The notes: generated by a model not told the origin, from the letters alone. Numbered from the stretch's first letter, positions 26,701 to 40,115 are shown. The stretch: 64,000 bases of DNA from Aptenodytes patagonicus (GCF_965638725.1 NC_134952.1:56894065-56958064); one strand, 5' to 3'. A program made the numbers and translations.

Positions 26701-29700
26701 AGGCCTGGAAAAAGTCAGTCACACAACTTATATTCCTTCTGGTTTGATCCATGAAATGTGTAGAGGCAATTTTTTGGTTTACTCCGTGAATTCAAATCAA
26801 GTTGCTGATTATTCTCGACCACTACTGTATGACATTTAATCCTGCCTTGCAAGGTTCCTACAGAACTCATGCCTCTACTGGTTTGTTTTGGTTCTAGCTC
26901 AAAGATCCAAATCCAAAATTTCATTCCTGTGCTCTCTTCTGAGGGGCAGGCACTGGCAGGGCAGGAAAAGCAGTATTCCACCACAGTTTTCACAAGACAG
27001 CAATCCAACTTTAGCATACTACTAATCATGGCAGTTATCTTTCAGATGTCAAAAAGGTAATACGGAATATATGCTACGGCTTATGAATTTTAAGATCATT
27101 TAAAGGGAGTCTGTATAAAGCGTACGACCTATCTGTATCTTCGAAACTATTTTTTTAAATCACGTAGTAGACAACAGATAATACACACTTCACAGCATAA
27201 AAAGAAATGGGAAAGATTAATACACAGCAGGCAAAAGAGCCTTTTTTTCTTTTTTTAATTTCATGCTAGTCCACAAAACCTTTCCAAAGGGTCTGCACAC
27301 TTGGTATGAGTAGGCAGATACGATGAACAGAATTTGTTTGAAAGTAATTAAGAACTCTGGTAACTGTAATCCTGATCAGCACTTCTTCAGTTGTTTTAAG
27401 TGAACTAGAAGAAAAAAAAGTTTAAATTTTCTTTCTTACACAAATATTTCATTTCTTTATCGCAGCAAAAAATGCCAATAACCTACATCAAACAGTGAAG
27501 GAATTGCTTTAAAGCAAAGACCACAGAATCCAAAAGCAGATTCTCCCTTTTTTGTTGTGCACACGATTCTCATGCACTTGTCTTAAGTTGACATTGCTCA
27601 GACAGCTTTCAATTGCCTAGAGACTTCTAGAGCACTTGCTCTAAAAAGACATAAGTCTACTGTGGGTCCTAACATATTTCCGCTAGTCTCCTGTCAGTAT
27701 CTCACCTGAAGTGTTAAGGCAGCTTCATTCAGCCCTCAGGACAAGATAAGCATCATTAAGAAAAAGGTGCATGTACTACAGATGGTATTTTCAAAGCATT
27801 TCAATTCAAAAGTAACAAAATGCTTTTGGATACCTCAAGCTTCAACCTGTCACACTGAAATAGTGAGCACCGTTCCCACAAAGAACAGAGCATCACCCAG
27901 CACTTATGCAATCTGTGGAAAGATATTGCATCTTACGCTTCTCCCTGTCGAGCAACTTGTTTGCAAGCCCATGTAATGCTCTACAGAAGTGTTATGGTAG
28001 CTTGCTAGTGACCAGTGTCCCCTGTGTATGTGGAAAAAAAAAGAACCCAGCACAGAGGTGCTTGTTTGTACTCATACCTACCCACATTACTAGAGTAACC
28101 CTGATGAAAATTAATGCAGTTAAATTAGTTATACTGCTCCAAGTGTGTCTTCACTATGCTTCTTAAATCTATTGTCACAAGCAAATTCAAGATAGCTGGA
28201 CAACTCCAGGAACACTGATCAGTGATCTAAGTCAGAGAGCTCAGAGTCAGTCCCCCTGTCCGACTGCTCACTAGAGCTTATAAAAAAGGGTTGGAAATGG
28301 CATGTGTAGTTAAATCAGGAATGCTTTCTCTCAGTCTATATTCAATTACTAATACAGAACCAAAAACTGTAGAGGGAAGAATACTTGAGGATTATGACCA
28401 CCTTTCAAATCATACGCATACAAAACAACTTAGTTTGACAGAGTCAAACTCATGGTAAGATTCAGAATTTATTAAAAATTGAAGATTTTGCTACCTTGCT
28501 ATCTAGAAATTTCTTTCCTTATAGGAAAAAAAATTAAAAATCAGGCATGAAACACTATTTTAAACCATCTCTTTTCACACAGCATTTCAAAGGTCCGAAA
28601 AGTCTGAAAACCATTCCACTGTGGTATGGCAGAAGCATATGGTGGTGAGAAGCTGTATTGGGTTTGCATGGCCAGGTTTTGGTAACAGGGGGAGCTACAG
28701 GCGTGGCTTCTGTAAGAAGCTGCTAGAAGCTTCCCCGATGTCTGACAGAGCCAATGCCAGCCAGCTCCAAGATGGACCCACTGCTGTCCAAGGCCGAGCC
28801 AATCAGCAACGGTGGTAGTGCCTCTGGGATAATATATTTAAGAAGGGGGGGGGGGGGGAAACCCTGCGCAACAAACTGGAGCTGGCGAGAGGAGCAAGAA
28901 TACGTGAGAGAAGCAGCTCTGCAGACACTAAGGTCAGTGAAGAAGGAGGGGGAGGACGTGGTCCAGGTGCCAGAGCAGAGATTCCCCTGCAGCCCGTGAT
29001 GAAGACCACGGTGAGGCAGGCTGTCCCCCTGCAGCCCATGGAGGTCCATGGTGGAGCAGATATCCACCGGCAGCCCGTGGAGGACCCCACGCTGGAGCAG
29101 GTGGATGCCCGAAGGAGGCTGTGACCCCGTGGGAAGCCCATGCTGGAGCAGGCTCCTGGCAGGACCTGTGGACCCATGGAGAGAGGAGCCCACACTGGAG
29201 CAGGTTTGCTGGCAGGACTTGCGACCCTGTGGAAAGGACCCATACTGGAGCAGTTCGTGAAGAACTGCAGCCCATGGGAAGGACTCATGTTGGAGAAGTT
29301 CATGGAGAACTGTCTCCCGTGGGAGGCACCCCATGCTGGAGCAGGGGAAGAGCGTGAGGAGTCCTCCCCATGAGGAGGAAGGAGCAGCAGAGACAACGTG
29401 TGATGAACTGACCGCAACCCCCATTCCCTGTCCCCCTGCGCTGCTGGCAGGGAGGAGGTAGAGAATTCAGGAGTAAAGTTAAACCTGGGAAGAAGGGAGG
29501 GGTGGGGGGAAGGTGTTTTAAGATTTAGTTTTTATTTCTCATTACTTTTCTCTGATTTGATAGGTAATAAATTAAGTTAATTTTCCCCAAGTCAAGTCTG
29601 TTTTGCCCGTGACAGTAACTGGTGAATGATCTCCCTGTCCTTATCCCGACCCATGAGCCTTTTGTTATATTTTCTCTCCCCTGTCCAGCTGAGGAGGGGA

Positions 29701-32700
29701 GTGATAGAGCAGCTTTGGTGGGCACCTGGTATCCCGCCAGGGTCAACCCACCACACAAGCTCTACTCTGAAGAATATCCTCCCCAGAGGGTGCTTTTCAT
29801 TTAATTGGAAAAGTCTGGGACCTGATTGAAGCAATAACATATGCAGTCTGTCATGTTTCCAACTAGAAAGCTCATTCTCACTGTGGTTTAAACATTAACT
29901 TTCCCTCAGCTATCATCACTGAATGTGTTATATTTTTCCATTAAGTTTTAGCCCACTGTCTGTATTTAATCCTGTTCTCCTTGGCAAGGCACACACGTTT
30001 TTTAATTCTTAACCACAAATTTTTTAAGTGGTGTGTTGATGTCACTAACTGACAACATGACAAACTTTTCAAAACTTCCAACAAGAACTGGGGACTTGCT
30101 CTGTTGATTACTGCACATCTAAACCAAAATTCAGTCTCCCTCCAAAGGTTTATAAACTGCTATACTAAAGGATGCTAGCATCACACAAGCTGAGGTCAAG
30201 ATATTGTTTTAACAGCTGGCTTTCTAAGTGGTATGTAAAATACAAACAAACATGGGTTGTTCTGCAAGCTGTTACAATTGCTTATTTGCAAAAATCTGGG
30301 TACTTTTTAAAACCCCAATTTTATATTCACAAAGCAGGTTGTTGAAATAGGTACGGAGAAACAATGTTGCATCAAGATTATCCTCAATGTGCAACTTGCG
30401 AGAATACCCCTAACTCTGGTCCTGATCTCAACAAACTGGATTAATTTTTTCTGTTATCTAGTGAATCCCTTCAAGGAAGCAATACCCAATACCATGAAAG
30501 CATACCACGGAGAAAAGTTGGCTCTACATCATCATTTTACTCAAGAAGAAGTAGGCAACATTACTTTCTGGTAAAACAAACAAACAAACAAAGAACTTGC
30601 AGGCAGCCTGATGTCAAAGCAGACTGAGGCTCAGAATGGCACGTCACGGGTGAGTGAATACTGGCAGTAATACAGCCTTCCTTGTAGCAGCGTTCTGAGA
30701 ATGTGTTACATGTCTTAATTTGATCTAAGCCTCATTTTACAGAGGACTTTTTTCTGGATATTTTGTTTCACACGTGTGTGCGCACACACACATTTTGCAT
30801 TCATTTTAACAGCTAATATTTCAAGGTGGCCAAAAATGTATACGCTTATTCAGGTTTTACTTTAGATGTATCATGAAGGGCAATAACATTAATTAAGCAG
30901 AGATGATGGTAAATGAAAAGCTCTACTAAATAGCAACACCAAGAGAATAACCATGCCAGAGATGCTGCTCTCTACCTGCCTGAATGCAGAGCTGCTGTAT
31001 CAACAAAGAAAAGCTGCTTTTTCCTCACTGTTAGCACAGCTGAACAGATTATTGAACTTCAGAAAAAGATCCCAAGATAATATCAACAGCAACATACATT
31101 TCACACAAAAAAATTCACACACAAATTTCTGTTTTGCACAACAGTTCATCCAATCTACACAAACTAGGAGACGAGGACCTCTTGATTTCCCTTCTTTGAG
31201 CTCACTTGCAAATATTTGGGCTAGGCTTATCTGAAAACACAGGTAGGTTTTGAGGTGCGCAATCTTAGAGTGGCTGTATCCATATTTCTTTAGCAGAAAT
31301 CAGGGCACATATCAAACTGTTTTTCTCACTCCTACAGCCAAAAAGTGTGTAATGATAACACGACTTAAGAGTTACTCACCTCAAAAAGACATTTTTATTG
31401 ATCTTTGTTTCTGATCGCACATCCTCCTTTCCTGATGTCGCCCCATCTTAATACTATCATGCTGCACAAAGTCCAGACAGAGTTTATAATGCAACTTAGA
31501 CTATGTGCTTCAGTGCTTCTCAGATACCTGTACTTCTAGAACGGAATAGTTTTAACACTGGTCTAAGACCAGCCTGTACTGCAAGATTTGCTTGAAAATA
31601 AACTTTAGGAGCGAGCATGTAATGTAAACTTAGACATCACGAGTATAAAAATATTTAAGAATAGAAACACCGTACTGCAAGTTGTATTATAGAATTTTCA
31701 TCACTTCTTCCATTTAACATGCGATCTACTTAATAACTATTTTGAGTATTTTCTTTTTAAACCATCAAGGTTACTTTATATAAAGATGAGTATCTTCTTT
31801 CTCGCAGGAAGTGACAGTGGCTCATACTGTGTTTAAACACAGCAAAACTCTCCTCTTCCTTTTAGTCACAGTTCAGTACAAGTAAACCCTCTCAGCTAAC
31901 CTTGAATTTTCTGTGGCTTCTTTAGATGCTAGAGCTGAAAGCATAAGTACATAATACACAGAATGAAAAGCAGTCATGTATTTAAGCAAGGCCGTACCTG
32001 AATACTCCTTCCATTTGGTCTTTGGTGTAGCCTTTTCCACTTTCACCTGCAGCAGATGCATTGCTCTCCTTTGTGCTATTTGGCTTACTTTGATCATTGC
32101 TACTGGCTGGTTTTCGGCAGTAAGCGCCTCCCCCAGCAGTACTTCCATTCTTCATAATAGCTTCCAACAAAACTATAAAACAACAGTATATCATAGTATC
32201 ATTATAGGCATTAGCGATTAAGTCGGGGCTCTCAAGTATCTTAAATGGGAGCACCACATTGTAAAAGACTAGCTGCTACATCCTCCTTCCTTATTGATCA
32301 CCACTTTACCACAAACGTTTCTGAAGCCAGTCTAGCAACTCCTTTTCGTGGCAAAACTATGGAAAAGTGTCTCAAAATTAGTGGCTGGACTCCCCTCCAC
32401 CTCTGCCAAGGTAATTTAATACTGGAGAGAATTTGTCCAGGTCCTTAATAGAAATTAAGGTGTTTTTTAGAGGCACTGAACCCATTCTTTGGGGTGAAAA
32501 CATCAGAATACCTTTATAAGCAACCATAAATAGAAAAGAACAACTAACCTAACACTCTAAAGAACCTGCAAATTATTCCATACAGAGACCAAGCCCATCT
32601 CCAGCACATTTCAGTTGCTACAGTACATAATTATTTGTAACCTGAGCCATTAGTGGCCACAAACTGATGCTCTATACCCCTTCCAGGCAATACCAGCTGA

Positions 32701-35700
32701 AATTCAAACTACTGTTAAACGCCACAGAGAAGCCAGGACCAACCAGCTACACCCAACTCTTGAGACCTGGATCTTGAAAACCAGCACGCTTTTGCTAGAT
32801 CTTGAAATCCTCTTTCCTTCCATGTTCCAACAGATCTCAAATTTAGCAGTTTTAATAAATCATCAGACACTAAATTTTCTTTCTGGATATAAGCCTGTAT
32901 TTTGGGGGTATCTGTCTTACCAATAAATCAGAAACAGTACCATTCTAACTTAAGGGACTGCACACGAAGCATAATGTGGATCAAAGATTATTCAATAGTC
33001 TATCTTTCCTGAAAAGAGATCTCTTCAGAGCAAGATGGCAAACTACATAGGCCAAATTTGTTTCATAAACAACTGAGAGTTACTATCTGCATAAAAAATG
33101 CCCTAATAAAAATTCCCAAAGAAAAATGTCCCACTCACTGTGAAAGCATGTTATAGCTTTACTGTTAAAAAACATTTTCTTCCAGAAGCTAGGGAGAAGA
33201 AGCCTGAAGGATTTTCTCCTAAATCTAATTTAAAAATTTCTCCTCTGACTAGCATGGTCTCTCTTAGAGCAGCAGAAAACTAGGATCCTACAAATCATAG
33301 ATTGTATCTCAGAGAAGCACAGGAAAGAAAAGAAAGTGGAGCTTTGTTTAAAAGGAGAAGAACCACTTCTCTAAAATGTGCTTCTTAAAGCTCTCCAGTA
33401 TTTGCTTTTACTTATTAATTCACTTATTATCCACTGGCCACAGCAGTCTGAAGTACTGCAGATGAATAGCTACACTCGGCCTGAACAAGAAAGTCAGCTG
33501 ACTTCAGTGCTGGTCCTGTGCTCGTGCCTGCCTCAGCAAGATTCATCAATTGATCAGATCAGGCTTTTTACTGCAGAAATAAAGAAAAGGCTAACGTTTA
33601 GATGCTGAGTTGTATACCGAGAAGATGTTTTCCCTACAAATGAAATTAAGTTCTTGAAAACAGGAGAGCTATAGTTGCATTATGGATTATAGCTGAAGCA
33701 CATATCCAAATATTTGCAACAGTTTATTCTAATATCATCCGTTATGGCATTTAAAGTTCTGTGGTAAATGAAGTAATAACAACTCCAACAAGGTGACTGT
33801 GTCTGCAGGCTAAGAACTAATCAACAACAGAGATTTGAACAGACAGTGCCCTCAGAATAAAGCATTTTCAGTCCAAGTGTGCTCCAGACAAGCGATAACA
33901 GAAAACAAAATTATTATTTTTCTGTTCTGTGATGTTAGATATTTAATAATGGTATCATGTGGGATCCTATCAAACATGTGACCCTGACTTACCCTCTAGA
34001 AATAATGCTTACTTGACAGTTTTGCAAATCTTGCCTTTACATTGGTACTGCTCTAGAAATTCCCCATCCCTGCACTAATGCTTGTGCAAAATCAGTAATA
34101 GCAATAATGGTAGAAACACAGGTGTAGACAACAGTTTGCATTTTTAATGCCCGGCGTCTCTTTCACAGCAAACTTAGCTGGTAAGTCTTTTCATGAATTG
34201 GTTTGGCTGCACTATACTTTCAACATTACTACTTCCTAACGACCTTCTCAGACCTCCCATCCCCATAATGGAGCTGCACTGCTAAGAAGACAGTGCAGGA
34301 TGCTTGCAAAGAAAAAAAAAAAAATCAAACCTGTAAGTGTTAACTTCTTAAGATAGCAGAACACAGCATATACAAGCATGCTATTGTTCTACATTGAAAA
34401 AGAAAACCGTACAAAGGGTCTGGGGCCATTGTTTTCTTCAAATAAAAGATACAGTTCAGACATTCAGAAACAACTTCGACTCTTCCATGAGCTGCTGGTG
34501 GCAAAACCAGCTGTTAGAACTGTAGTACTAACAGTGTACTAAAGAAAACTTTCACTGTGCATCTAGGTATTTTAAAATAGGACATACAAGGAACCAAAGA
34601 CTTATTTGTTAGCAGGTAAGACAACGAATCTTATCTCCAAATGTGTCTGAAGGCTCTCTTGTGTGTACTGTTACCTGCTGCTGAATGAAAGATCCTCACT
34701 TGATTCCATTACGCACTGAACATGGCCCCCACTTTCACTAATGGAAGAACTGTTGAATTCAGAATTCATACTAACACAACACCCTAAAAAACTAAGCTCA
34801 CATACTCCTGAAAAGAAAAGTTTGTTTCTACAGGCAGCATCAGAAATAGTACTAGAAAATCTTAAGAAGCACTGAAAAATAAAGCTGTCCTTACGTCATT
34901 TTCTGCCTTCAACTCTAAAAAGAACAGCACCTAAGTTTGAAAAGGAGATCTTGTCTTTTGTTATCTTTAAATCCACTCTTACAAATCTTTTCCAGACAAG
35001 CAATTAGTTTCCATTCAGTTGCAAGATGAATCATTAGCAAAAATCATAATCAAACTATTTTGAACAGCTAAATTGAAAAACAATTTTCTAGCAAAGAGTG
35101 ACGTCAACATGAACACTGCTACTATGAAGTCATTAGCTAAGTAACATTAAATAAGCACTGACCTTACATTTCACGCTAGTAAAGCCTTAAAATAGCACTG
35201 CTGTAGTCAGCGTAATTCAGGCAGAAGCTTTGTTTAGCAAAACTAAACTTCACTGATGACTGAACTAGTGCTGAATGCACTTTAAATGCAAATGTCGCCA
35301 AAATCAAACCACACATAGTATTGTTTCAGAGACAATAGGTAAAACCTGCTCTCTGTCCTTTTACAGTCTGCTATAACATCGGGAGGAGGAAGCTCCCATC
35401 CGTAAAAGATTCAGTGCTACCGTCCTCATTGCTTTTATCACTGATGGAGCATCATTTGTGAAATGGTGGGCAATTGTTCCCAAAATGATACTAAAGATAC
35501 AACCTATGAAGCATTCGTGACTTCAGTGACAAATTGGTACCAACTACCCTCTAATACATACCCCAAAGAGAAAATAAGTGAGCACAGTGACAACTGGGGC
35601 TGCACCATATTGTCCTACCACCATATAAACCCAACACATTATGACTGTAAAGTAAGAATTTGTGTTAGAACTGAGAGGTCACAAAGCCTTAACTGTTTCC

Positions 35701-38360
35701 TTCTCTTGGGTATGTGCTATGGCACATTTTTAATTATCTAATGAATTACTGGGTTTTTTTTCCAAGTGGACCCCCTGCTTAATTTATCTGAAAGATGACA
35801 GTGAGATAATGAAGCCGTAATTTTGTTTGTTCTTCACCAGTGTAAAATTCCAGTTCTAATTTATTGCACACCTTCCAGTTCCTGTCCTGAAAACAGGACA
35901 TTCTGTGTCCTTGCAGCTTACTGCAATCTTAACAGGGCTATTTAAGTGCCTCAAACTTTAAAAAAAGAAAATAATTCAATGAGTTGGTGTTGTTTTGGGA
36001 GGAAATGGGACGAGTTGAAAAGAATTACCAACCTCCACAGCTAGAAAACTGAAGCACAGAAATATTACAAGTTTACAGAGTCCCCTAATTTCTAAGTACC
36101 TAGTTCAAATCAGGCCTAGGGCCTGATTTTTTTCAGTGGTATTAGGGCATCTGCAATTCCCACTAGCTTCAGATGGAGCCTTAACTGCCCACCAGTTCCA
36201 CAAATCAGGCCCTTGTTTCAAGCTGAATACCTGAAAAACGAAGCACAAACAATTAGCTGTCACTAATGGAAACCGAGTGAAGTGACTTATTTACGATCAC
36301 AGAAAAATTCTGTGAAGCATTTAGCTTCAGCACACAATTCCCCAGATTACAGTCCACTACCATAACCACAAGACCATCTTCTTTTCACCAGATCTGTACC
36401 TCATTTGTGACATACTTTGCTATTTCCACAGTGAATAAAATGAGTGTCCTACAGACAATAGCCTAATTAGCCATCTATTTCTTGCACTGAATATTTTACA
36501 ATGGTGGTTATGTAGTAGCAGCCCTACTTAAAAGAAAAAAAAACCCAAACACTCAAAACATAAATCAGATGGAGATATCTTTTTTTTTTCCTGAGAGCTA
36601 CTGTAACTCCTCTTATCTTGGAGGTGTAAGATGGTAATAAGCTATGTGAAGCAGACAAAGCTATTCACTCTCTTTGGTGGAAGAAGCTGAACTGAAACCC
36701 TCAGCCTTTCTGCCTATTGACCAACACAGCTTCCAAAAAGCTGAAATTTTCATGCATGTCGTCTTCTTAAGCCACAGAAATTTAGGGAAACATGGCAAAC
36801 TTCTGCTTCTTTTTATTTCAGAGATGTATCTAACGTGGCAAGAATATAAACAGTGGCATGTTCTTGATCCAAAGCAATGGTTACCTTCTTCCAGGTGATT
36901 TGCCAGCAACATCCATCCTGTCTTGCAGGAAAAAAAACAACTCACACCCAAAAAACTATATACTATAAAAAAGAACAGCGCTGATGAGACCATCGCTTAT
37001 TGTTTGCACATAAAAAGTAGTCAGGAGGTAAGAGAGGACGGAAAACGTTCACTGAATCTGCTCACCTGACTTAAAGGCTTCACTACAGAATAAAATACAG
37101 CACAAAACACTTCCAGTCAAGATTTCACCCCAAAGTCATGTTCCAAAAATGGTAAATGCTAAGGCCTTTAAGTCAGCACAGAGCACTGAAGTCTTTCCTA
37201 TTCCTGCCATGGCATAGACAACATAAGCGAGAACCAGAGGAACGCAACAAGTCACTGCTGCGTTCAAAGGTATTTCGAGCCGACTTCTGACACTGTGTGA
37301 CAGAAAGACTCCAAGACAGGTAACAGCTCTGCATACATTGAAACCTTATTATTATTCCTTTTAAAAAATCATTTCTAAACATCTGTTGCTAGAGAGATGC
37401 TAATTATTTTTCAAGTTTTAGCCCAGAAGTGTCTGAAGAGCCAATTAAGTTATAGGGGGAGCCATCTATCCCATTTTCTCTAGGGAAGTTAAACCCATGT
37501 GCAATTCCTACGTAGCTACTACACAACCAAAAGGGAAACGAAACCGAGAAAACCCAATCCACAATTAAGTTAGAGGATGAAGACACTGCCCAGCCTGGAG
37601 CAGCAGTTCTTATTGCAAGTTGTTAGTGAGGACTAACTCACAGCGACAGAAGAGAAGCCAACCCAGCCTGCCTTGGCCTGGGGCCTGAGGTGTTCTGCTG
37701 TTAATCGGGTCTAAGCCTAGTCTGTATGGCTACGCTTATATTGATGGCTAAAGGGAGGGCGGAAGTGCAGGCGAGTTGGGCTGGCCCAGAGCGAACCCCT
37801 TTGGGGAGGAGGGGGGTAACCCCACTCCTCCCCACCGCCTGACGCCAGAGGCATGCGTCGACGGTGGAAATCCACCTGCCCTAAGCCCTCCTCCGGGGCA
37901 CTTTAACCGTCGCTTCGGCCTTTTTTCCCAGCCGAGTCCCGCACACCGCCAGGGACCCCAGCCCGGGCTGGTTTAGGGGCAGCGCCGTCCCCGCACGGCG
38001 CGGAGGACGCACCGCTGGGTCCCCCTCGCCTCAGCGCCTCAGCCTGCGGGGGCCCGCCGCGCGGGCTAACGGCCGCCCCGGGGTGAGGAGACCCCCCCGC
38101 CCTCCCTCCCGCGGTCCCGCCTCGTCCCGACGGAGCAGGGCAGAGGACATGCGGGAGAGGGGAGAAGGGGCGGCCGCGGCAGCAGGGCCGACAGGGCGCC
38201 GGGCGCGGGGAGGGGGCCGGGCTTCACCTCGGGCCGTCTCGGTCGGGTAGAGCTTCTGGGCCTTGCCGAGGAAGCGGAGGGCGCGGTCGCGGTTGCCGGC
38301 CTCCAGCGCCTCCCGCGCGATCGCGATGCACTTCTCGGCCTCGTCCCGGTTCCCCTCCAT
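11706..38360 (-). CDS. DNAJB14: DnaJ homolog subfamily B member 14 (ER-membrane Hsp40)
   Basis: Eight coding exons: 38360-38228, 32172-31998, 20700-20555, 17471-17286, 16877-16783, 16099-15990, 14772-14600, 11830-11706. They total 1143 bases, encoding 380 aa plus TGA; the human protein is one residue shorter as I remember it. All junctions are GT/AG and all phases match. The N-terminus [11 protein letters not shown] is the DNAJB12/14 signature. The J domain spans about residues 108-172, with YYEVLG and the HPD triad at 137-139 (HPDKN), followed by a Gly/Phe-poor linker containing [19 protein letters not shown]. One membrane segment ([17 protein letters not shown]) lies near residues 255-272 in exon 6, and exons 7-8 form the DUF1977-type C-terminal region ending YRGG. 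The family sits in the ER membrane with the J domain in the cytosol and recruits Hsc70 for membrane-protein quality control and ERAD. Introns 1 (6.1 kb) and 2 (11.3 kb) are the largest. Confidence 0.96.
13830..13880 (+). repeat. Diverged 51-base repeat, copy 1
   Basis: Starts GGTCACAGATAATAGA and ends GATGATTTGGAGATGG. It matches 14358-14408 at 43 of 51 positions in the same orientation, 528 bases apart. It lies in DNAJB14 intron 7. Family unknown. Confidence 0.6.
14358..14408 (+). repeat. Diverged 51-base repeat, copy 2
   Basis: Second copy of the element at 13830-13880, without gaps. Flanks do not align beyond the block, so this is either a fragment of a dispersed repeat family or a remnant of a local duplication. 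Confidence 0.6.
28654..29755 (+). mobile_element. Solitary avian ERV LTR, antisense to DNAJB14
   Basis: A 1.1 kb element beginning TGTATTGGGTTTGCATGGCC and ending CAACCCACCACA, with TG...CA termini. Flanking pentamers are GAAGC (28649-28653) and CAAGC (29756-29760), a plausible 5-base target duplication with one mismatch. Internally it has a TATA-like AATATATTTA at 28831-28840, a run of 14 G at 28845-28858, an internal tandem array and an AATAAA at 29566-29571, so it reads as a complete promoter-to-poly(A) LTR in plus orientation. I recognise the 5' and 3' ends as a high-copy LTR common in neoavian genomes; I do not assign a database name. No gag, pol or env sequence adjoins it, so it is a solo LTR left by recombination. 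It interrupts DNAJB14 intron 2 well away from exons. Confidence 0.85.
28990..29345 (+). repeat. Tandem array inside the LTR, about 50-base units
   Basis: About seven diverged units, each marked by a (C/G/A)TGGAGCAG-type motif near 29052, 29090, 29142, 29194, 29244, 29289 and 29336. Spacing is 40-52 bases. The array explains the long open frames on both strands here, which are not genes. Confidence 0.75.
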
Positions 38361-38900
38361 GGGCTTCTCCTTCCGCCGCCTCCGCCCGCCGCAGCGCAGA
38401 GAGAAGGGGCCTGAAGCCAGAGCGGAGCCGGGCGGGGCAGAGGGGCGGAGAGAGGAGAGGAGAGGAGCGGAGCGGAGCGGGCAGGAGGGGGCTCCCCTCA
38501 CTCCGCAAGGTTCATCCTGCCGCACCGCTCCGCGCCGGCGGTACCCGCAGCCCCAGCGCGGCGCTCGGCCCCAGCAGCCCGCCCGGCCCGCCGCCTGCTT
38601 CCGGGGCGCCGCCGCGCATGCGCCGCCGCCCGCGCCCGGGGGCGCCCCGCCCGCCCGCCGCCAGCCCCGGGGCTCCGACAGCTGCCCCGGCAAGGGGCCG
38701 CGCCGCAGCCAGCGCCGGGCTCGTCCCGGCCGGGAGCGCCGTCGCTCACCCGCACGCCCCCGCCGCCGCCTGGCAGCAACCCGAGGGAGCCGGCCGCGAT
38801 GGAAAAATACCGGGCGGGCAGCTGTGTGCTAGCGCTGCACTGCGGCCCGGGGAGCGCCGCACCGGCCCAGCCTGCCGCGGCCTTTCTGGAGCCCGTACAG
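37750..38900 (-). promoter_or_regulatory. DNAJB14: CpG-island promoter of DNAJB14
   Basis: CpG-dense sequence around DNAJB14 exon 1. An NRF1-type palindrome GCGCATGCGC lies at 38614-38623, about 255 bases upstream of the ATG, and no TATA box is visible. The DNAJB14 reading frame stays open for over 100 codons upstream of the ATG, but the family start MEGNRDEAE fits 38360. Confidence 0.8.
38448..38481 (+). repeat. GGAGA/GGAGC pentanucleotide repeat
   Basis: Three GGAGA-type units run into three GGAGC units about 90-120 bases upstream of the DNAJB14 ATG. Transcribed from the minus strand this would be a pyrimidine-rich CUCCU/CUCCG tract in or beside the 5' UTR. Confidence 0.8.
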
Positions 38901-40090
38901 AAGTGAGAGGAGCCCACGCATTGTCATTTACAGTGCATTAACTATGCTTTAAAGTACTTGTTAGCACCTTGTAACTACTCACTATAATTAGCCACGTCAT
39001 TTACATCCTGCCAGATGGGAAGAAAGCACTCCGGTGCTGCTCCAGTGAAGCACCGCAGCTCCAGAGCTCTACCCAACATTTACGATCTAGGTCAGCACCT
39101 TCCAGCTACAGTGCTGCAGCAGAGATTATTACCTGAAAGAGGTCATAGAAACAGGTTAGCCTGCTCAATGCAGAAGCATCTTTATTTGAAGTATTTCACT
39201 GCTGGAGGAGCAGTTCTGGAAGGCCTGGAGCTGGCTGCCCCCAGCCACAGGACCCAGTCTTGACAGCACTTTTTGCCTCACCAAAAGCCTGAGGTTTCCC
39301 TTACCACAGCAACAAGCAGGCCTTCACCGTAGAAAGTGAACCTGCAGAGAGCTGGAGAAGCACAGCTGAAGGAGATGGGACCAGAACCCCCTCTAATCCA
39401 CTGCCACTGTATGGCCGAAGTTAAAACCCTAACTTTAACACTCCAGTCCTTAAACTCCAATTGTGTAGTTTGAACCCTCATCGCTACGGGGCTTCAGGCT
39501 AACAGAAAGCAAGTGCTTTCAAATTCAGACCCCCACAGCCAGCAGAGGTAAAAGCCCACCCATGAAAAAGCCACACAAGACAGAGCTATTTGACTGCTAC
39601 CTTGGAAGCAGGTCTTAGACTCTTCCTCAAAGTTCATACCCTATGAACCAGTGGAGGCTGCTGCAGTACAGCCCTTGCTTTTATGGCTGTCTCTCCCCCC
39701 ATCTTTTACAAGAAGAACAGCGAGAGGGGTCAGGCTCTACCATAAAGAAAATCAACTGAAGTTGTGGATTTTCAATATCCATTCAGCTTACCTTCTTCCT
39801 CCTCCACGATAGATCCCTTTCCTCTATGAAGGCCGACATCAAGTAAAACTGGCCCTAAGTAGCACCAGCCTTACATCTGCCCGGCTAAAGGCAACTGTCG
39901 CACCGCACAGCAGGCTTGCTTAGCAAGAATGTAACTTTGCAGGACAAAACCCGTGTGCCATCTCACTTGACGGTATTCACCGAGTGCAGTATTCTAGGAC
40001 TGTGTGTCACAGCCGGTAGGATTGTCAGAGGTGCACGTTCTTGGAACAACTCGTCAAGACCAAGTATTTTTCAGTTAGTGGACAAGAGAC
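38901..40090. other. Spacer between DNAJB14 promoter and H2AZ1 3' end
   Basis: About 1.2 kb of ordinary sequence. The frames at 39015-39263 and 39278-39481 have no family resemblance. No promoter or RNA motif recognised. Confidence 0.5.
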
Positions 40091-40109
40091 AATCAGTCTT
40101 GATATAACA

Positions 40110-40115
40110 TTTATT
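40110..40115 (-). terminator. H2AZ1: H2AZ1 poly(A) signal
   Basis: AATAAA on the minus strand, 317 bases below the H2AZ1 stop, giving a short 3' UTR. H2A.Z messages are polyadenylated, unlike replication-dependent histones. I saw no histone stem-loop after the stop. Confidence 0.75.

Larger units (their letters stand above)
20701..31997 (-). other. DNAJB14: DNAJB14 intron 2
   Basis: An 11.3 kb intron between the linker exon and the J-domain exon. Besides the LTR at 28654-29755 it is mostly AT-rich unique-looking sequence. A stretch at about 23.9-26.7 kb is less AT-rich and shows short coding-like frames broken by stops on both strands, but nothing recognisable. A CAAA microsatellite lies at 30576-30591 and an alternating CA/GT tract near 30773-30792. 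Confidence 0.75.

Noticed and set aside
28723-29424. 233-codon minus-strand frame
   Set aside because: Entirely inside the LTR tandem array; the periodic sequence keeps frames open on both strands.
38361-38693. In-frame N-terminal extension of DNAJB14
   Set aside because: The frame is open upstream, but the conserved family start MEGNRDEAE fits 38360, and the extension is low-complexity island translation.
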